Origin: Anaerolineae bacterium
Lineage (GTDB): Bacteria; Chloroflexota; Anaerolineae; Anaerolineales; Anaerolineaceae
Direction of reading: 5' to 3'
Assembly: GCA_013314735.1 (NCBI GenBank)
Contig: JABUFD010000007.1
Location: 62,001-126,000, forward strand
DNA: 64,000 nucleotides
Shown: in pieces, positions 9,048 through 16,505 of the stretch
Position numbering within the stretch: the first letter of the stretch is position 1
Layout: each line of letters begins with the position of its first letter
Program-made: the position numbers and the translations under genes
The notes under the pieces: model-generated
Seen by the model: the letters and a program-made list of their open reading frames with translations, nothing else
What the model was told of the DNA's origin: nothing
Database searches by the model: none

Positions 9048-9108
9048 ACCACGTTCTCAACCCGCGGTGGTGTTGGGGCAGCAGCCCGGCATAGCGCCGC
9101 GCAACATG
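9011..9108 (-). pseudogene. Degenerate duplicate of the 3' end of the HEAT lipoprotein gene
   Basis: The minus strand encodes a decayed copy of the C-terminus of the gene at 9172-11670: MPGCCPNTT matches LPGYCPNTT, and LRTWFKGLGLDGEK matches LKTWLKGLGLDVEK. Between these blocks about 45 bp of the parent are replaced by about 5 bp, which shifts the frame, so this is a non-functional fragment. It lies in tandem with its parent, about 60 bp past the parent's stop codon. It suggests unequal recombination or loss of a second, paralogous lipoprotein gene. Confidence 0.8.
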
Positions 9109-9120
9109 GACACCAGCAAA

Positions 9121-9153
9121 AGACTTCGGAAGTCTCGGAGACTTCCGAAGTCT
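9121..9153. repeat. Inverted pair of the AGACTTCGGAAGTCT palindrome
   Basis: Units at 9121-9135 and 9139-9153 are exact reverse complements separated by 3 nt. The pair lies just beyond the 3' end of the HEAT lipoprotein gene, where a terminator would be expected, between the parent gene and its decayed duplicate. Confidence 0.85.
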
Positions 9154-9171
9154 GGCAGACAGGCGCTTGCC

Positions 9172-11670
9172 TTACTTCTCCACATCCAGCCCCAGGCCTT
9201 TGAGCCAGGTTTTCAGGTCGCTGTAGTCCACCGTGCTGCCGTAGATGTCAGTGTAGCTCGAGGTGGTGTTGGGGCAGTAGCCCGGCAGGCTGCCGCGCAG
9301 GGTGGTGCCGGAAACCAGCGCCCCGCTGGAAGCCGCGTACAATTCGCTCTTCAGCTGCGTGCGGTAGCGGGTGATGTTGCCCGCGAAGCCCCCGCCGCTG
9401 ACGTACACGTAGCGGCACACCTGCACCGTCACGTAGTCGGTCTTTTCCAGGCACACCACCGCCTGCAGGTCGGCCGGGGAGTAGGGCAGCCAGTCCACCG
9501 GGATCGAATCGGTCCAGGAGTGCTTGGCATTGCTGAAATTGAGGATCACGAACGGGTGCGGGCCGTCCTCGTAGCGGCTGAACTTGGGCGCGTCCGGCAG
9601 GGCCTCGCCCTGGCACACCTTGGCGGCGGCATTGATCACCGCGGTCTGGTTGGCGTAGAAGATATCGCGCAGGCTGGCGGCGATCTCGAGGCTGCCGGGC
9701 ACATCGGGGTCAGCGTAGGCGGCCAGCAGCGCCGGCACCGCCGGCAGGCCGATCTGCGCCAGGGAGGAACGGGCGGCATCGCGCACATCCGGGCTGATGT
9801 CGGTCAGCATCACGCTGAGCGGTTCCACCGCCTCGGCGCTGCGCAGGTTGCCGAGGGCGTAGGCGGCTTCGATCTGCACATCGAGGCTGTTGTCGGTCAG
9901 CAGGCCGATCAGGTCCGGCACGGCGCTGTCATCGCCGATCTGCCCCAGGCAATAGACGGCGCGGGTGCGCACCAGTTCCTTGCCTTCGGCGGCCGTATCC
10001 AGCAGGCCGGGCACCGCCGCGCTGCCGATCTCGATCAGCACATCTTCCACCGGCGCGTACAGCAGCTGGTCCTCCAGCGCCGCCACCAGGTGCGGCAGGC
10101 CCGCGGTGCCGATCGCCACCAGGGTATCGGTCTGCTCCGCGTGCAGCGGGTCACTGACCACGGTCAGCACATCGCCGGCATGGTCCTTGAGCAAGGCGCG
10201 CCCCTCGGCCAGGCTGAGGGAAACCGTTACCAGGTCGGTATCGTGGTCCTCACCCAGTGATACCACCAGCCCCTCATCGGCGCTGTTGTAGATGATCACC
10301 CCCGCGCCGCCGCCCTCCTGCACGTTCTGCACCTTCTCATAGAACCAGGCATCGCCGCGCTGGCACAGCACGATCATCCCTTTCCAGCTGCCAACATCAT
10401 TGCACAGCCCGCCGTCCACCAGCTTGCCCTCGGCGCTGCCGCGCGTGCCGTAGAGGGCCGGGTTGGCATACAGCAGCAGTTCATCCGCCAGCAAAATGCG
10501 GCTGCCGGTGCGGATGCCTTCGAGGATGTACGGCACCGCCGCCTCCCCGATCCCGATCAGCGCTTCGGCGGCCTTTTTGCGTGTGTTCTTGTCCGAAAAG
10601 CGCAGCGCGTTGGCCAGCGGCTGCACCGCGTAGGGAACCATCTCCGGGTCAGCCTCGATCGCGCTGACGAGGGGGCCGATGGCTTTGACACCCATGCCGG
10701 TGAGGGTGTTGCCGGCGGCGGCGCCGAGGGTCTCATCCGCCAGCACCGCGATCAGCGGTTCGATCGCCGGCTCACCGATCTTGAGCAGCACCAGGTCAGC
10801 GGCGGCGGTGCGTTCGGCATCGCCCAGCGCCTGCACCAGGGCGGGCACGGCGGGTTCACCGATCGCCGCCAGGCAATCCGAAGCCCGTTCGAGTGCCTGC
10901 GGTTCAGCCAGGGCGGCCACCAGGGCATCCACCGCGGGGGCGCCCAGGTCGGTCAGGAGGGCGGCGGCGGTGGCGGCGGTTTGCTCGTCCTCAGCGGCCA
11001 GCGCCTGCGCCAGCGGATCAATCGCGCCGGGGCCGATCGCCGCCAGGGCGGCGGAGAGTTCCGCCAGCAGGTTTTCATCGGCATCCGCCAGGGCTTCGAT
11101 CAAAGCCGGGACGGTGGCGGCATCCAGCAGTACCAGGGCCGCCTGCGCCCCCTCGCGCGTGTTGGCGCTGCTTTCGCCCAATGCCTCCACCAGCGGTTCC
11201 ACCGCCTCCTCCCCGATCGCCGCCAGCACCGCGGCCAGTTCGGCCTGGTAGGCGTTGTTGGTGGTGTTGAGGGCATCCACCAGGCGGCTGACCGCCCCGC
11301 GCCCGAGGCCGGTGAGGGCTTCGGCGGCGCGCTGGCGCACCCCGGCATCATCGTCCTTCAGCATCGGCACGATCTCCCGCGCGGCGGCACTGCCCTGCAG
11401 TTGGGCCAGGGCGGCAATGGCGGCCGCACGCACGGTGGGTTCGGGGTCTGCCAGGGCGCCTGTCAGCGGCTCGATGGCGTTGTTGTCGTCCAGTTCTGCC
11501 AGGGCGGCGGCGGCATCGGCGCGCACCGCGGCATCTTTCTCGTAGCTGAGCGCTTCGATCAATTTCTCCACATCGCCCTGCTGCGCCAGGCGCGCGATGT
11601 TGGGCGCGCAGGCGCTGACCAGCAGCACCAATACCACGAACGACAAAATCACTCGTTTGAGCATGAACAT
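9172..11670 (-). CDS. HEAT-repeat lipoprotein with inserted PA domain
   Basis: An 832-residue exported protein. The N-terminus is a lipoprotein signal peptide with lipobox LVSAC (lipidated C21). Residues ~25-395 and ~510-660 are tandem PBS-lyase-type HEAT repeats of about 30-40 residues (pattern AVEPLVEAL, ALGDxx, AAxAL). Between them, about 405-500, sits a protease-associated (PA) type domain (MIVLCQRGDAWFYEKV, GGAGVIIYN). The last ~130 residues form an unassigned domain with several Cys. HEAT arrays are protein-binding solenoids; PA domains usually sit in peptidases or sorting receptors and bind ligands or act as lids. No catalytic motif was found, so a scaffold or receptor role outside the membrane is inferred. 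GAAGGAG precedes the ATG. Confidence 0.85.
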   Translation of the reverse strand: MFMLKRVILSFVVLVLLVSACAPNIARLAQQGDVEKLIEALSYEKDAAVRADAAAALAELDDNNAIEPLTGALADPEPTVRAAAIAALAQLQGSAAAREIVPMLKDDDAGVRQRAAEALTGLGRGAVSRLVDALNTTNNAYQAELAAVLAAIGEEAVEPLVEALGESSANTREGAQAALVLLDAATVPALIEALADADENLLAELSAALAAIGPGAIDPLAQALAAEDEQTAATAAALLTDLGAPAVDALVAALAEPQALERASDCLAAIGEPAVPALVQALGDAERTAAADLVLLKIGEPAIEPLIAVLADETLGAAAGNTLTGMGVKAIGPLVSAIEADPEMVPYAVQPLANALRFSDKNTRKKAAEALIGIGEAAVPYILEGIRTGSRILLADELLLYANPALYGTRGSAEGKLVDGGLCNDVGSWKGMIVLCQRGDAWFYEKVQNVQEGGGAGVIIYNSADEGLVVSLGEDHDTDLVTVSLSLAEGRALLKDHAGDVLTVVSDPLHAEQTDTLVAIGTAGLPHLVAALEDQLLYAPVEDVLIEIGSAAVPGLLDTAAEGKELVRTRAVYCLGQIGDDSAVPDLIGLLTDNSLDVQIEAAYALGNLRSAEAVEPLSVMLTDISPDVRDAARSSLAQIGLPAVPALLAAYADPDVPGSLEIAASLRDIFYANQTAVINAAAKVCQGEALPDAPKFSRYEDGPHPFVILNFSNAKHSWTDSIPVDWLPYSPADLQAVVCLEKTDYVTVQVCRYVYVSGGGFAGNITRYRTQLKSELYAASSGALVSGTTLRGSLPGYCPNTTSSYTDIYGSTVDYSDLKTWLKGLGLDVEK

Positions 11671-11795
11671 GATGTACTCCTTCGGTTGTCATCGGCAGGG
11701 AAGTGCGGGAAGAATGATAATTCCCTTAATTGGGTTAATCCCAGTATAGCGAGTTTTCCCCCCGCAGGCAAGCGGTTGTATGGACAGGCCTGAGC

Positions 11796-11891
11796 AGACT
11801 TCCGAAGTCTCCACGTGTCGTTACAATCAAGGCCGTTTTCCGGCCGTGTCATGCCGAATATCGGACATTCCTGTCCAGACTTCCGAAGTCT
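11796..11891. repeat. Two same-orientation AGACTTCCGAAGTCT palindromes
   Basis: Units at 11796-11810 and 11877-11891 are direct, not inverted, copies 66 bp apart. The spacer holds TACAATCAAGG (a possible -10 box) and the small hairpin GGCCGTTTTCCGGCC. The whole 317-bp gap between the divergent lipoprotein and glycosyltransferase genes holds promoters and these repeats, but no gene. Confidence 0.8.
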
Positions 11892-11942
11892 CCGTACAAC
11901 ATTGCCCTGCCTGCGGCAGACCTGCAAATGGAAGGCCTCAGG

Positions 11943-11948
11943 TATAAT
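11943..11948 (+). promoter_or_regulatory. -10 box TATAATC for the glycan operon
   Basis: TATAATCAAACC lies 40 nt before the start codon of the glycosyltransferase gene and is probably the promoter of the four-gene operon 11988-16305. Confidence 0.6.
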
Positions 11949-11987
11949 CAAACCGTAGCTGATGCCGAATTCACGAAAGAAACGCCC

Positions 11988-13007
11988 ATGAAAGTCATCA
12001 TCCAGATTCCCTGCTATAACGAACAAGATGCGCTGCCGATCACCCTGGCCGAACTGCCGCACCAGCTGGACGGGGTGGACAGCGTCGAATGGCTGATCAT
12101 CAACGACGGCAGCCGCGACCGCACGGTGGAAACCGCCATCGAACACGGCGCCGACCACGTCATCTCGCATGTGACCAACCTCGGCCTGGCGCAGGGCTTT
12201 CTCTCCGGCATGACCGCCTGCATCCACTTCGGCGCCGATATCATCGTCAACACCGATGCCGACAACCAGTACTGCGCCGCGGATATTCAGAAATTGATCG
12301 ACCCCATCCTGCGCGGCGAAGCCGAATACGTGGTGGGCACGCGCCCGGTGCGCAACATCGAGCACTGGTCGCCGCTGAAAAAGCGCCTGCAAACCCTGGG
12401 CAGCTGGGTGGTGCGCCGCGCCAGCCAGACCACGGTCGAAGATGCCCCCAGCGGTTTCCGCGCCATCACCCGCAGCGCCGCCATGCGCCTGCACGTCTTC
12501 AACCGCTACACCTACACCCTCGAAACCATCATCCAGGCCGGGCGCCTGCGCATCCCCACCGTGTGCGTTCCCATCCGCACCAACCGCGACCTGCGCCCCT
12601 CGCGCCTGATCTCTTCCGTGCCCAGTTACCTGCGCAAATCCTTCTCCACCATCCTGCGCAGTTTTATGACCTATGAACCGCTGCGCTTTTTCATTTACCC
12701 CGCCCTGGCGCTGTTCGCGGTGATCGCCGTGATCGCTATGCGCTACCTGTATTTCTACATCATCGGTGAAGGCGCCGGGCATGTGCAATCGCTCCTGCTG
12801 GCGCTGGGGCTGTTCATCCTGGCGGTGTCTTCGGTCATCGTTGGCTTCCTGGCCGACCTGATCGCCGTCAACCGCAAGCTGCTGGAAGGGATCGATTACC
12901 GCCTGCGCGAAATCGAAGCACAGCAAAGGCGCGGTGCGGAACAGGCCGCGCATACACCGGTTTTCTCACGCGCCTACCTCACCTATACCCGCAGCCGGCA
13001 GGATTAG
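11988..13007 (+). CDS. Family 2 glycosyltransferase with C-terminal membrane segments
   Basis: A 339-residue GT-A glycosyltransferase, DPM1/undecaprenyl-phosphate sugar transferase type. The nucleotide-binding start IPCYNEQD, the metal-binding NTDADNQY (DxD) and a PSGFRAITR acceptor region are visible. Two hydrophobic segments near residues 245-285 would anchor it at the inner face of the membrane. It likely transfers a sugar from a nucleotide donor to a lipid carrier or glycan. The start follows MKVIIQIPCYNEQ, the usual beginning of the fold; the upstream frame is not conserved, and the ribosome binding site (GAAAGAA) is weak. It is the first gene of a tightly spaced operon with FrhB-like, pyruvyl transferase and flippase-like genes. 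Confidence 0.9.
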   Translation: MKVIIQIPCYNEQDALPITLAELPHQLDGVDSVEWLIINDGSRDRTVETAIEHGADHVISHVTNLGLAQGFLSGMTACIHFGADIIVNTDADNQYCAADIQKLIDPILRGEAEYVVGTRPVRNIEHWSPLKKRLQTLGSWVVRRASQTTVEDAPSGFRAITRSAAMRLHVFNRYTYTLETIIQAGRLRIPTVCVPIRTNRDLRPSRLISSVPSYLRKSFSTILRSFMTYEPLRFFIYPALALFAVIAVIAMRYLYFYIIGEGAGHVQSLLLALGLFILAVSSVIVGFLADLIAVNRKLLEGIDYRLREIEAQQRRGAEQAAHTPVFSRAYLTYTRSRQD

Positions 13008-13019
13008 AAAGGTCCCCCC

Positions 13020-14132
13020 ATGCCCGCCCTTACCCGCTGGTTTGAACAACTCACCCGCCGCAGATGGACCCCGCAGCAGCTGGAACAGCACATGGGCGCG
13101 GTCAAATCCGCCGCCCTGGCGTATGCCGCTGATCCCGCGCTGCGGGAGCGTTCCGCTTCGGGCGGGGCGGTGACCGCCCTGCTGCTGCACCTGCTGGAAA
13201 GCGGCGCGGTCGATGGCGCGCTGGTCAACGAGGCCTATGTCGAATCCGGCGTGGTCAAGAACCGCTTTGTGATCGCGCAGGACCGCGAAAGCCTGCTGCG
13301 CGCCCAGGGCAGCAAGTACATGGCAGTGCGCTTTTCCGCCGGGGCGGTGCCCCTGCTGCGCGGTTTTCAGGGCCGCCTGGCGGTGGTGGCGCTCCCGTGC
13401 GATGCCGCCCTGCTGCGCGGCCTGTGCGCCAAGGACGCGGCATTGGCGCAAACCGTCGCCTGCCTGATCACCCTCTTCTGCGGGCACAATTCGCAGCCGG
13501 AACTGACCCAGCAGGTGCTGCGCCGCGTGCTGAAGGAGAGCGGGACTGAACTGACGGGCTTCCAGTACCGTTCCGGCCGCTGGCGGGGCGAGATGAGCCT
13601 GCAGCTTGCAGATGGCAGCGAAACGAAACTGCCGTTTGGCCGCTTCAGCACCTACCAGAACCTGTTTTTCTTCAGCGAGCGCAAATGCCTCAATTGCCAC
13701 GACCACTTCGGCTACGCCGGCGACCTGTCTGCCGGGGATCTATGGCTGAGTGAGATGGAGCAGGAAGCGATCAAACGCACCGCCCTGCTGGCGCGCACCC
13801 CGACCGGGTCCGCCCTGCTGCGGGATGCCGCCGCCAGCGGCCGCCTCGTCAGCGAAAGCATCAGCACCGAACAGGTGTTCCAGGGGCAGGTGCGCGGCGC
13901 GCGCTTCCATTACAACACCAGTGCCCGCCACCGCGCCGGGCTGCTGCTGGGGATCAAGATTCCGGATGATGTGCATGCCCGCGTGCGCTGGAGCGAATGG
14001 CTGGCGGCCTTCATCGCGCTCTTTAATTACAGGCTATCAACCGCAAAGTACGGCAGAAAACTGATTTTCGCCGTGCCCAAAGTGATCTGGAAGGTGTACC
14101 TGTACCTGTTCAAAGCACTGGAGAGCCTGTAG
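13020..14132 (+). CDS. FrhB-like flavoprotein (coenzyme F420 hydrogenase/dehydrogenase beta-subunit family)
   Basis: The 370-residue product shows the FrhB N- and C-terminal domain pattern: RSASGGAVTALL at the start, GSKYMAV and ALPCDAALLRGLC in the middle, and the Cys-rich segment KCLNCHDHFGYAGDLSAGDLW. The family uses FAD and iron-sulphur clusters to move electrons, often with F420 as partner. A large subfamily occurs in polysaccharide clusters next to pyruvyl transferases, exactly as here, where its exact reaction is not settled. It starts 12 bp after the glycosyltransferase and ends 2 bp before the pyruvyl transferase, so the genes are co-transcribed. The N-terminal ferredoxin-type domain of longer homologues is absent. 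Confidence 0.85.
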   Translation: MPALTRWFEQLTRRRWTPQQLEQHMGAVKSAALAYAADPALRERSASGGAVTALLLHLLESGAVDGALVNEAYVESGVVKNRFVIAQDRESLLRAQGSKYMAVRFSAGAVPLLRGFQGRLAVVALPCDAALLRGLCAKDAALAQTVACLITLFCGHNSQPELTQQVLRRVLKESGTELTGFQYRSGRWRGEMSLQLADGSETKLPFGRFSTYQNLFFFSERKCLNCHDHFGYAGDLSAGDLWLSEMEQEAIKRTALLARTPTGSALLRDAAASGRLVSESISTEQVFQGQVRGARFHYNTSARHRAGLLLGIKIPDDVHARVRWSEWLAAFIALFNYRLSTAKYGRKLIFAVPKVIWKVYLYLFKALESL

Positions 14133-14134
14133 CC

Positions 14135-15406
14135 ATGCCACAACCAAAGATCAGCATCATCGGCGGCACCATCTGGGGCAACCGCGGGGCGGAGGCGATG
14201 CTCGTCACCACCATCGGCGAGGTGCGCCAACGCTGCCCGGATGCCGAATTCGGCGTGTTTTCCTACTACCCCGCCCAGGACCGCGCCCTGGTGCAGGACC
14301 CGCGGGTGCATATCTTTGACGCACGCCCCAAAACCCTGGTGCTGAAACACCTGCCGTTCGCCCTGGCGCAGGGATTGGCGGGGCTGTTCAAACTCCGCCT
14401 GCCGCTGCCGGCTGACCTGCGTTTTTTGCGGGAAAGCCAGGTGCTGCTGGATATCGGCGGGATCACGTTCAATGATGGGCGGCTGGTGTTCCTGCTGTTC
14501 AACATTTTCACCATCCTGCCCGCCATGCTGATGCGCGTGCCGGTGGTCAAGCTCTCGCAGGCGATGGGACCCTTTCAGAACCCCATCAACCGCCTGTTGT
14601 CGAAAATTTTCCTCGGACGCTGCCGGCACCTGTTCGCACGCGGCGCACAAACAGCTGACTTTCTGAGCGACCTCGGTCTGCCCGAAACGAAGTGGGATGA
14701 GGCTGCCGATATTGCCATGCTCTACCAGCCGCAATACAGCCTGTCCCGTGAGAACGAGGAAAAAGTTGAAAGCCTGCTGGCAGCGCTGGCGGGGATGCGC
14801 CGCGATGGCGAGCGCGTGATCGCATTTTCACCCAGTGTGCTGCTGATGAAGAAAACCGAAACCCTGCAGCGCGATTATGCCACCCTGCTGCTGGACCTGC
14901 TGCAAACCATGGACCGCCCCCACCAGCGGTATCTATTCTTCCCCAATGCCAGCCGCGAAAGCAGCCCCAAAGCGCGCAACAACGATATCATCGCCGTCCG
15001 CCGCATCCGCGAAAGCGCGCGGCTGATCCTGCCGGAGGCGATCACCGACCGGATGGTGTGGGTCGATTTCGACATCAACAACGCCGCCATCCGTCGGTTC
15101 ACCGCCGCCGCCGACCTGCTGCTGACCTCGCGCTTCCATGCCATGGTGTCCGGGCTGGTGAACGCAACCCCCACCCTGGTGATCGGTTGGAGCCACAAGT
15201 ACCACGAGGTGCTTTCCGCGTTCGGCATGCCCGATTTCGCCTTTGATTTCAGCGCCGACCCCGAAGCAATGACCGCCGCCGCCCTCGGCCTGCTGGATCG
15301 GCTGGCGGAAATGCGCGCCCAGCTGGCCGCAGCCCGGCCAGCCAACCAGGCCAGCGCGGCACACCAGTTCGACTGGCTGCAGGAGCATTTCGCTTGGAAA
15401 AACTGA
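14135..15406 (+). CDS. Polysaccharide pyruvyl transferase family protein
   Basis: A 423-residue GT-B-like protein of the CsaB/WcaK family, which places ketal-linked pyruvate (or a related group) on cell-wall or exopolysaccharide sugars. Diagnostic segments are IIGGTIWGNRGAEAML at the N-terminus, LLDIGGITFNDG, KLSQAMGPF, and the C-terminal LLTSRFHAMVSGL. Pyruvylated secondary wall polymers anchor S-layer proteins in several bacteria, but whether that applies here is unknown. It is third in the glycan operon and overlaps the next gene by 13 bp, suggesting translational coupling. Confidence 0.88.
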   Translation: MPQPKISIIGGTIWGNRGAEAMLVTTIGEVRQRCPDAEFGVFSYYPAQDRALVQDPRVHIFDARPKTLVLKHLPFALAQGLAGLFKLRLPLPADLRFLRESQVLLDIGGITFNDGRLVFLLFNIFTILPAMLMRVPVVKLSQAMGPFQNPINRLLSKIFLGRCRHLFARGAQTADFLSDLGLPETKWDEAADIAMLYQPQYSLSRENEEKVESLLAALAGMRRDGERVIAFSPSVLLMKKTETLQRDYATLLLDLLQTMDRPHQRYLFFPNASRESSPKARNNDIIAVRRIRESARLILPEAITDRMVWVDFDINNAAIRRFTAAADLLLTSRFHAMVSGLVNATPTLVIGWSHKYHEVLSAFGMPDFAFDFSADPEAMTAAALGLLDRLAEMRAQLAAARPANQASAAHQFDWLQEHFAWKN

Positions 15407-16305
15407 AGAACTCCAAACTGCTGGCCGTTATCAAATGGGTGTGGATGGCGCTGGTGCTGGCGGCGGTGGTGTGGTATGTTTCGCGCAATTACGGCGAGGT
15501 GAAGGATTACTTCCGCCAGGTGCACTGGCTGCGCTTCCCGCTCTCGATGCTGCTGATGGTGCTGGCCAAGGCAATCCTGGCGCAGGTGTCACGCATCTCG
15601 GTGGCCTACGAAGGCTGGCAGCCCGGCTATTGGAAAATGTTTTCGTTCTATTCCCTCACCCAGCTGGGCAAGTACCTGCCGGGGGGCGTGTGGCATTTTG
15701 TCGGGCGCTTTGGCGCTTACAAGGCGGAGAATTTTGACACCAAAAAAAGCCTCAAGGCGATCATCGCCGAAAACGTATGGCTGATCTCCTCCGCCCTGGT
15801 GGTTGGAATGTGCTTTTTACTGGTATTCAACGCGGAAGGCCTGGGCGGATACGGCATCCACCTGCCGGGGCATAGCCGCTGGGCAGCGCTGGCGGGCATT
15901 GCCGCGGCCTGGCTGGCCGGGATGCTCCTGTTCCAGCATTTTTTTGTCAGTGCCGGGCTGAAACCGCTGCGCCAATGGCTGGGACTGATTGGCCTGCTGC
16001 TGCTGGCCTGGCTCCTGATCGGGCTCAGCTATGCCTGCGTCTTCCCGGAGATCAACGCCCGGGTGGCCGGCCTGGCCATCGGTGGATTCTCGCTTTCGTG
16101 GTCGATCGGTTACCTGACGATCTTCGCCCCGGGCGGGATCGGTGTGCGTGAACTGGCGATCACGCTCCTGTTTTCCACCACCCCCTATGCCGGGCTGTCC
16201 CCGATCCTCGCCACCGTGCACCGCCTGGTGTGGGTGCTGACCGAGGTGCTGCTGGGTGTGGTGTGCGTAAGCGTGGATGCAATTCTAAAGAAGAAGGAAC
16301 CTTAA
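15394..16305 (+). CDS. Flippase-like membrane protein (LPG synthase TM / UPF0104 family)
   Basis: A 303-residue integral membrane protein with about eight hydrophobic segments and the family motifs YSLTQLGKYLPGGVWHFVGR and FAPGGIGVRELAI. The family (AglD/MprF transmembrane domain) contains lipid-handling membrane proteins, often next to glycosyltransferases and proposed to move lipid-linked sugars across the membrane. The TTG start at 15394 is supported by AGGAG 8 nt upstream, inside the previous gene. As last gene of the glycan operon it may export the product made by the three preceding enzymes; this is inference. Confidence 0.82.
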   Translation: MEKLKNSKLLAVIKWVWMALVLAAVVWYVSRNYGEVKDYFRQVHWLRFPLSMLLMVLAKAILAQVSRISVAYEGWQPGYWKMFSFYSLTQLGKYLPGGVWHFVGRFGAYKAENFDTKKSLKAIIAENVWLISSALVVGMCFLLVFNAEGLGGYGIHLPGHSRWAALAGIAAAWLAGMLLFQHFFVSAGLKPLRQWLGLIGLLLLAWLLIGLSYACVFPEINARVAGLAIGGFSLSWSIGYLTIFAPGGIGVRELAITLLFSTTPYAGLSPILATVHRLVWVLTEVLLGVVCVSVDAILKKKEP

Positions 16306-16382
16306 AACTTCCGATGCCTGGCAACTCACAACAACCCGCTGTGTGATGACCGGACAATGGATGCTTTGATTGGAATTCGCCG

Positions 16383-16503
16383 AAACTTCCGAAGTCTGGC
16401 AGATGCCTGCAATTCGCTGTACGTTGATAGGATAATGGTGGCTTTGACTGAAACAGTTCGAGGAGACTTCAGAAGTTTGGAGTTCGCTGAAACTTCGGAA
16501 GTT
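16383..16503. repeat. Decayed copies of the AGACTTCCGAAGTCT palindrome
   Basis: Units at 16383-16397, 16464-16478 and 16490-16503, each with one to three changes from the consensus. They fill the 200-bp gap between the convergent flippase-like and P-type ATPase genes. No other feature is seen there. Confidence 0.75.
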
Positions 16504-16505
16504 GA

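Noticed and set aside
11649-12953. 434-codon reading frame opposite the glycosyltransferase gene
   Set aside because: Antisense shadow: no ribosome binding site, no domain, and it overlaps the promoter of the lipoprotein gene.
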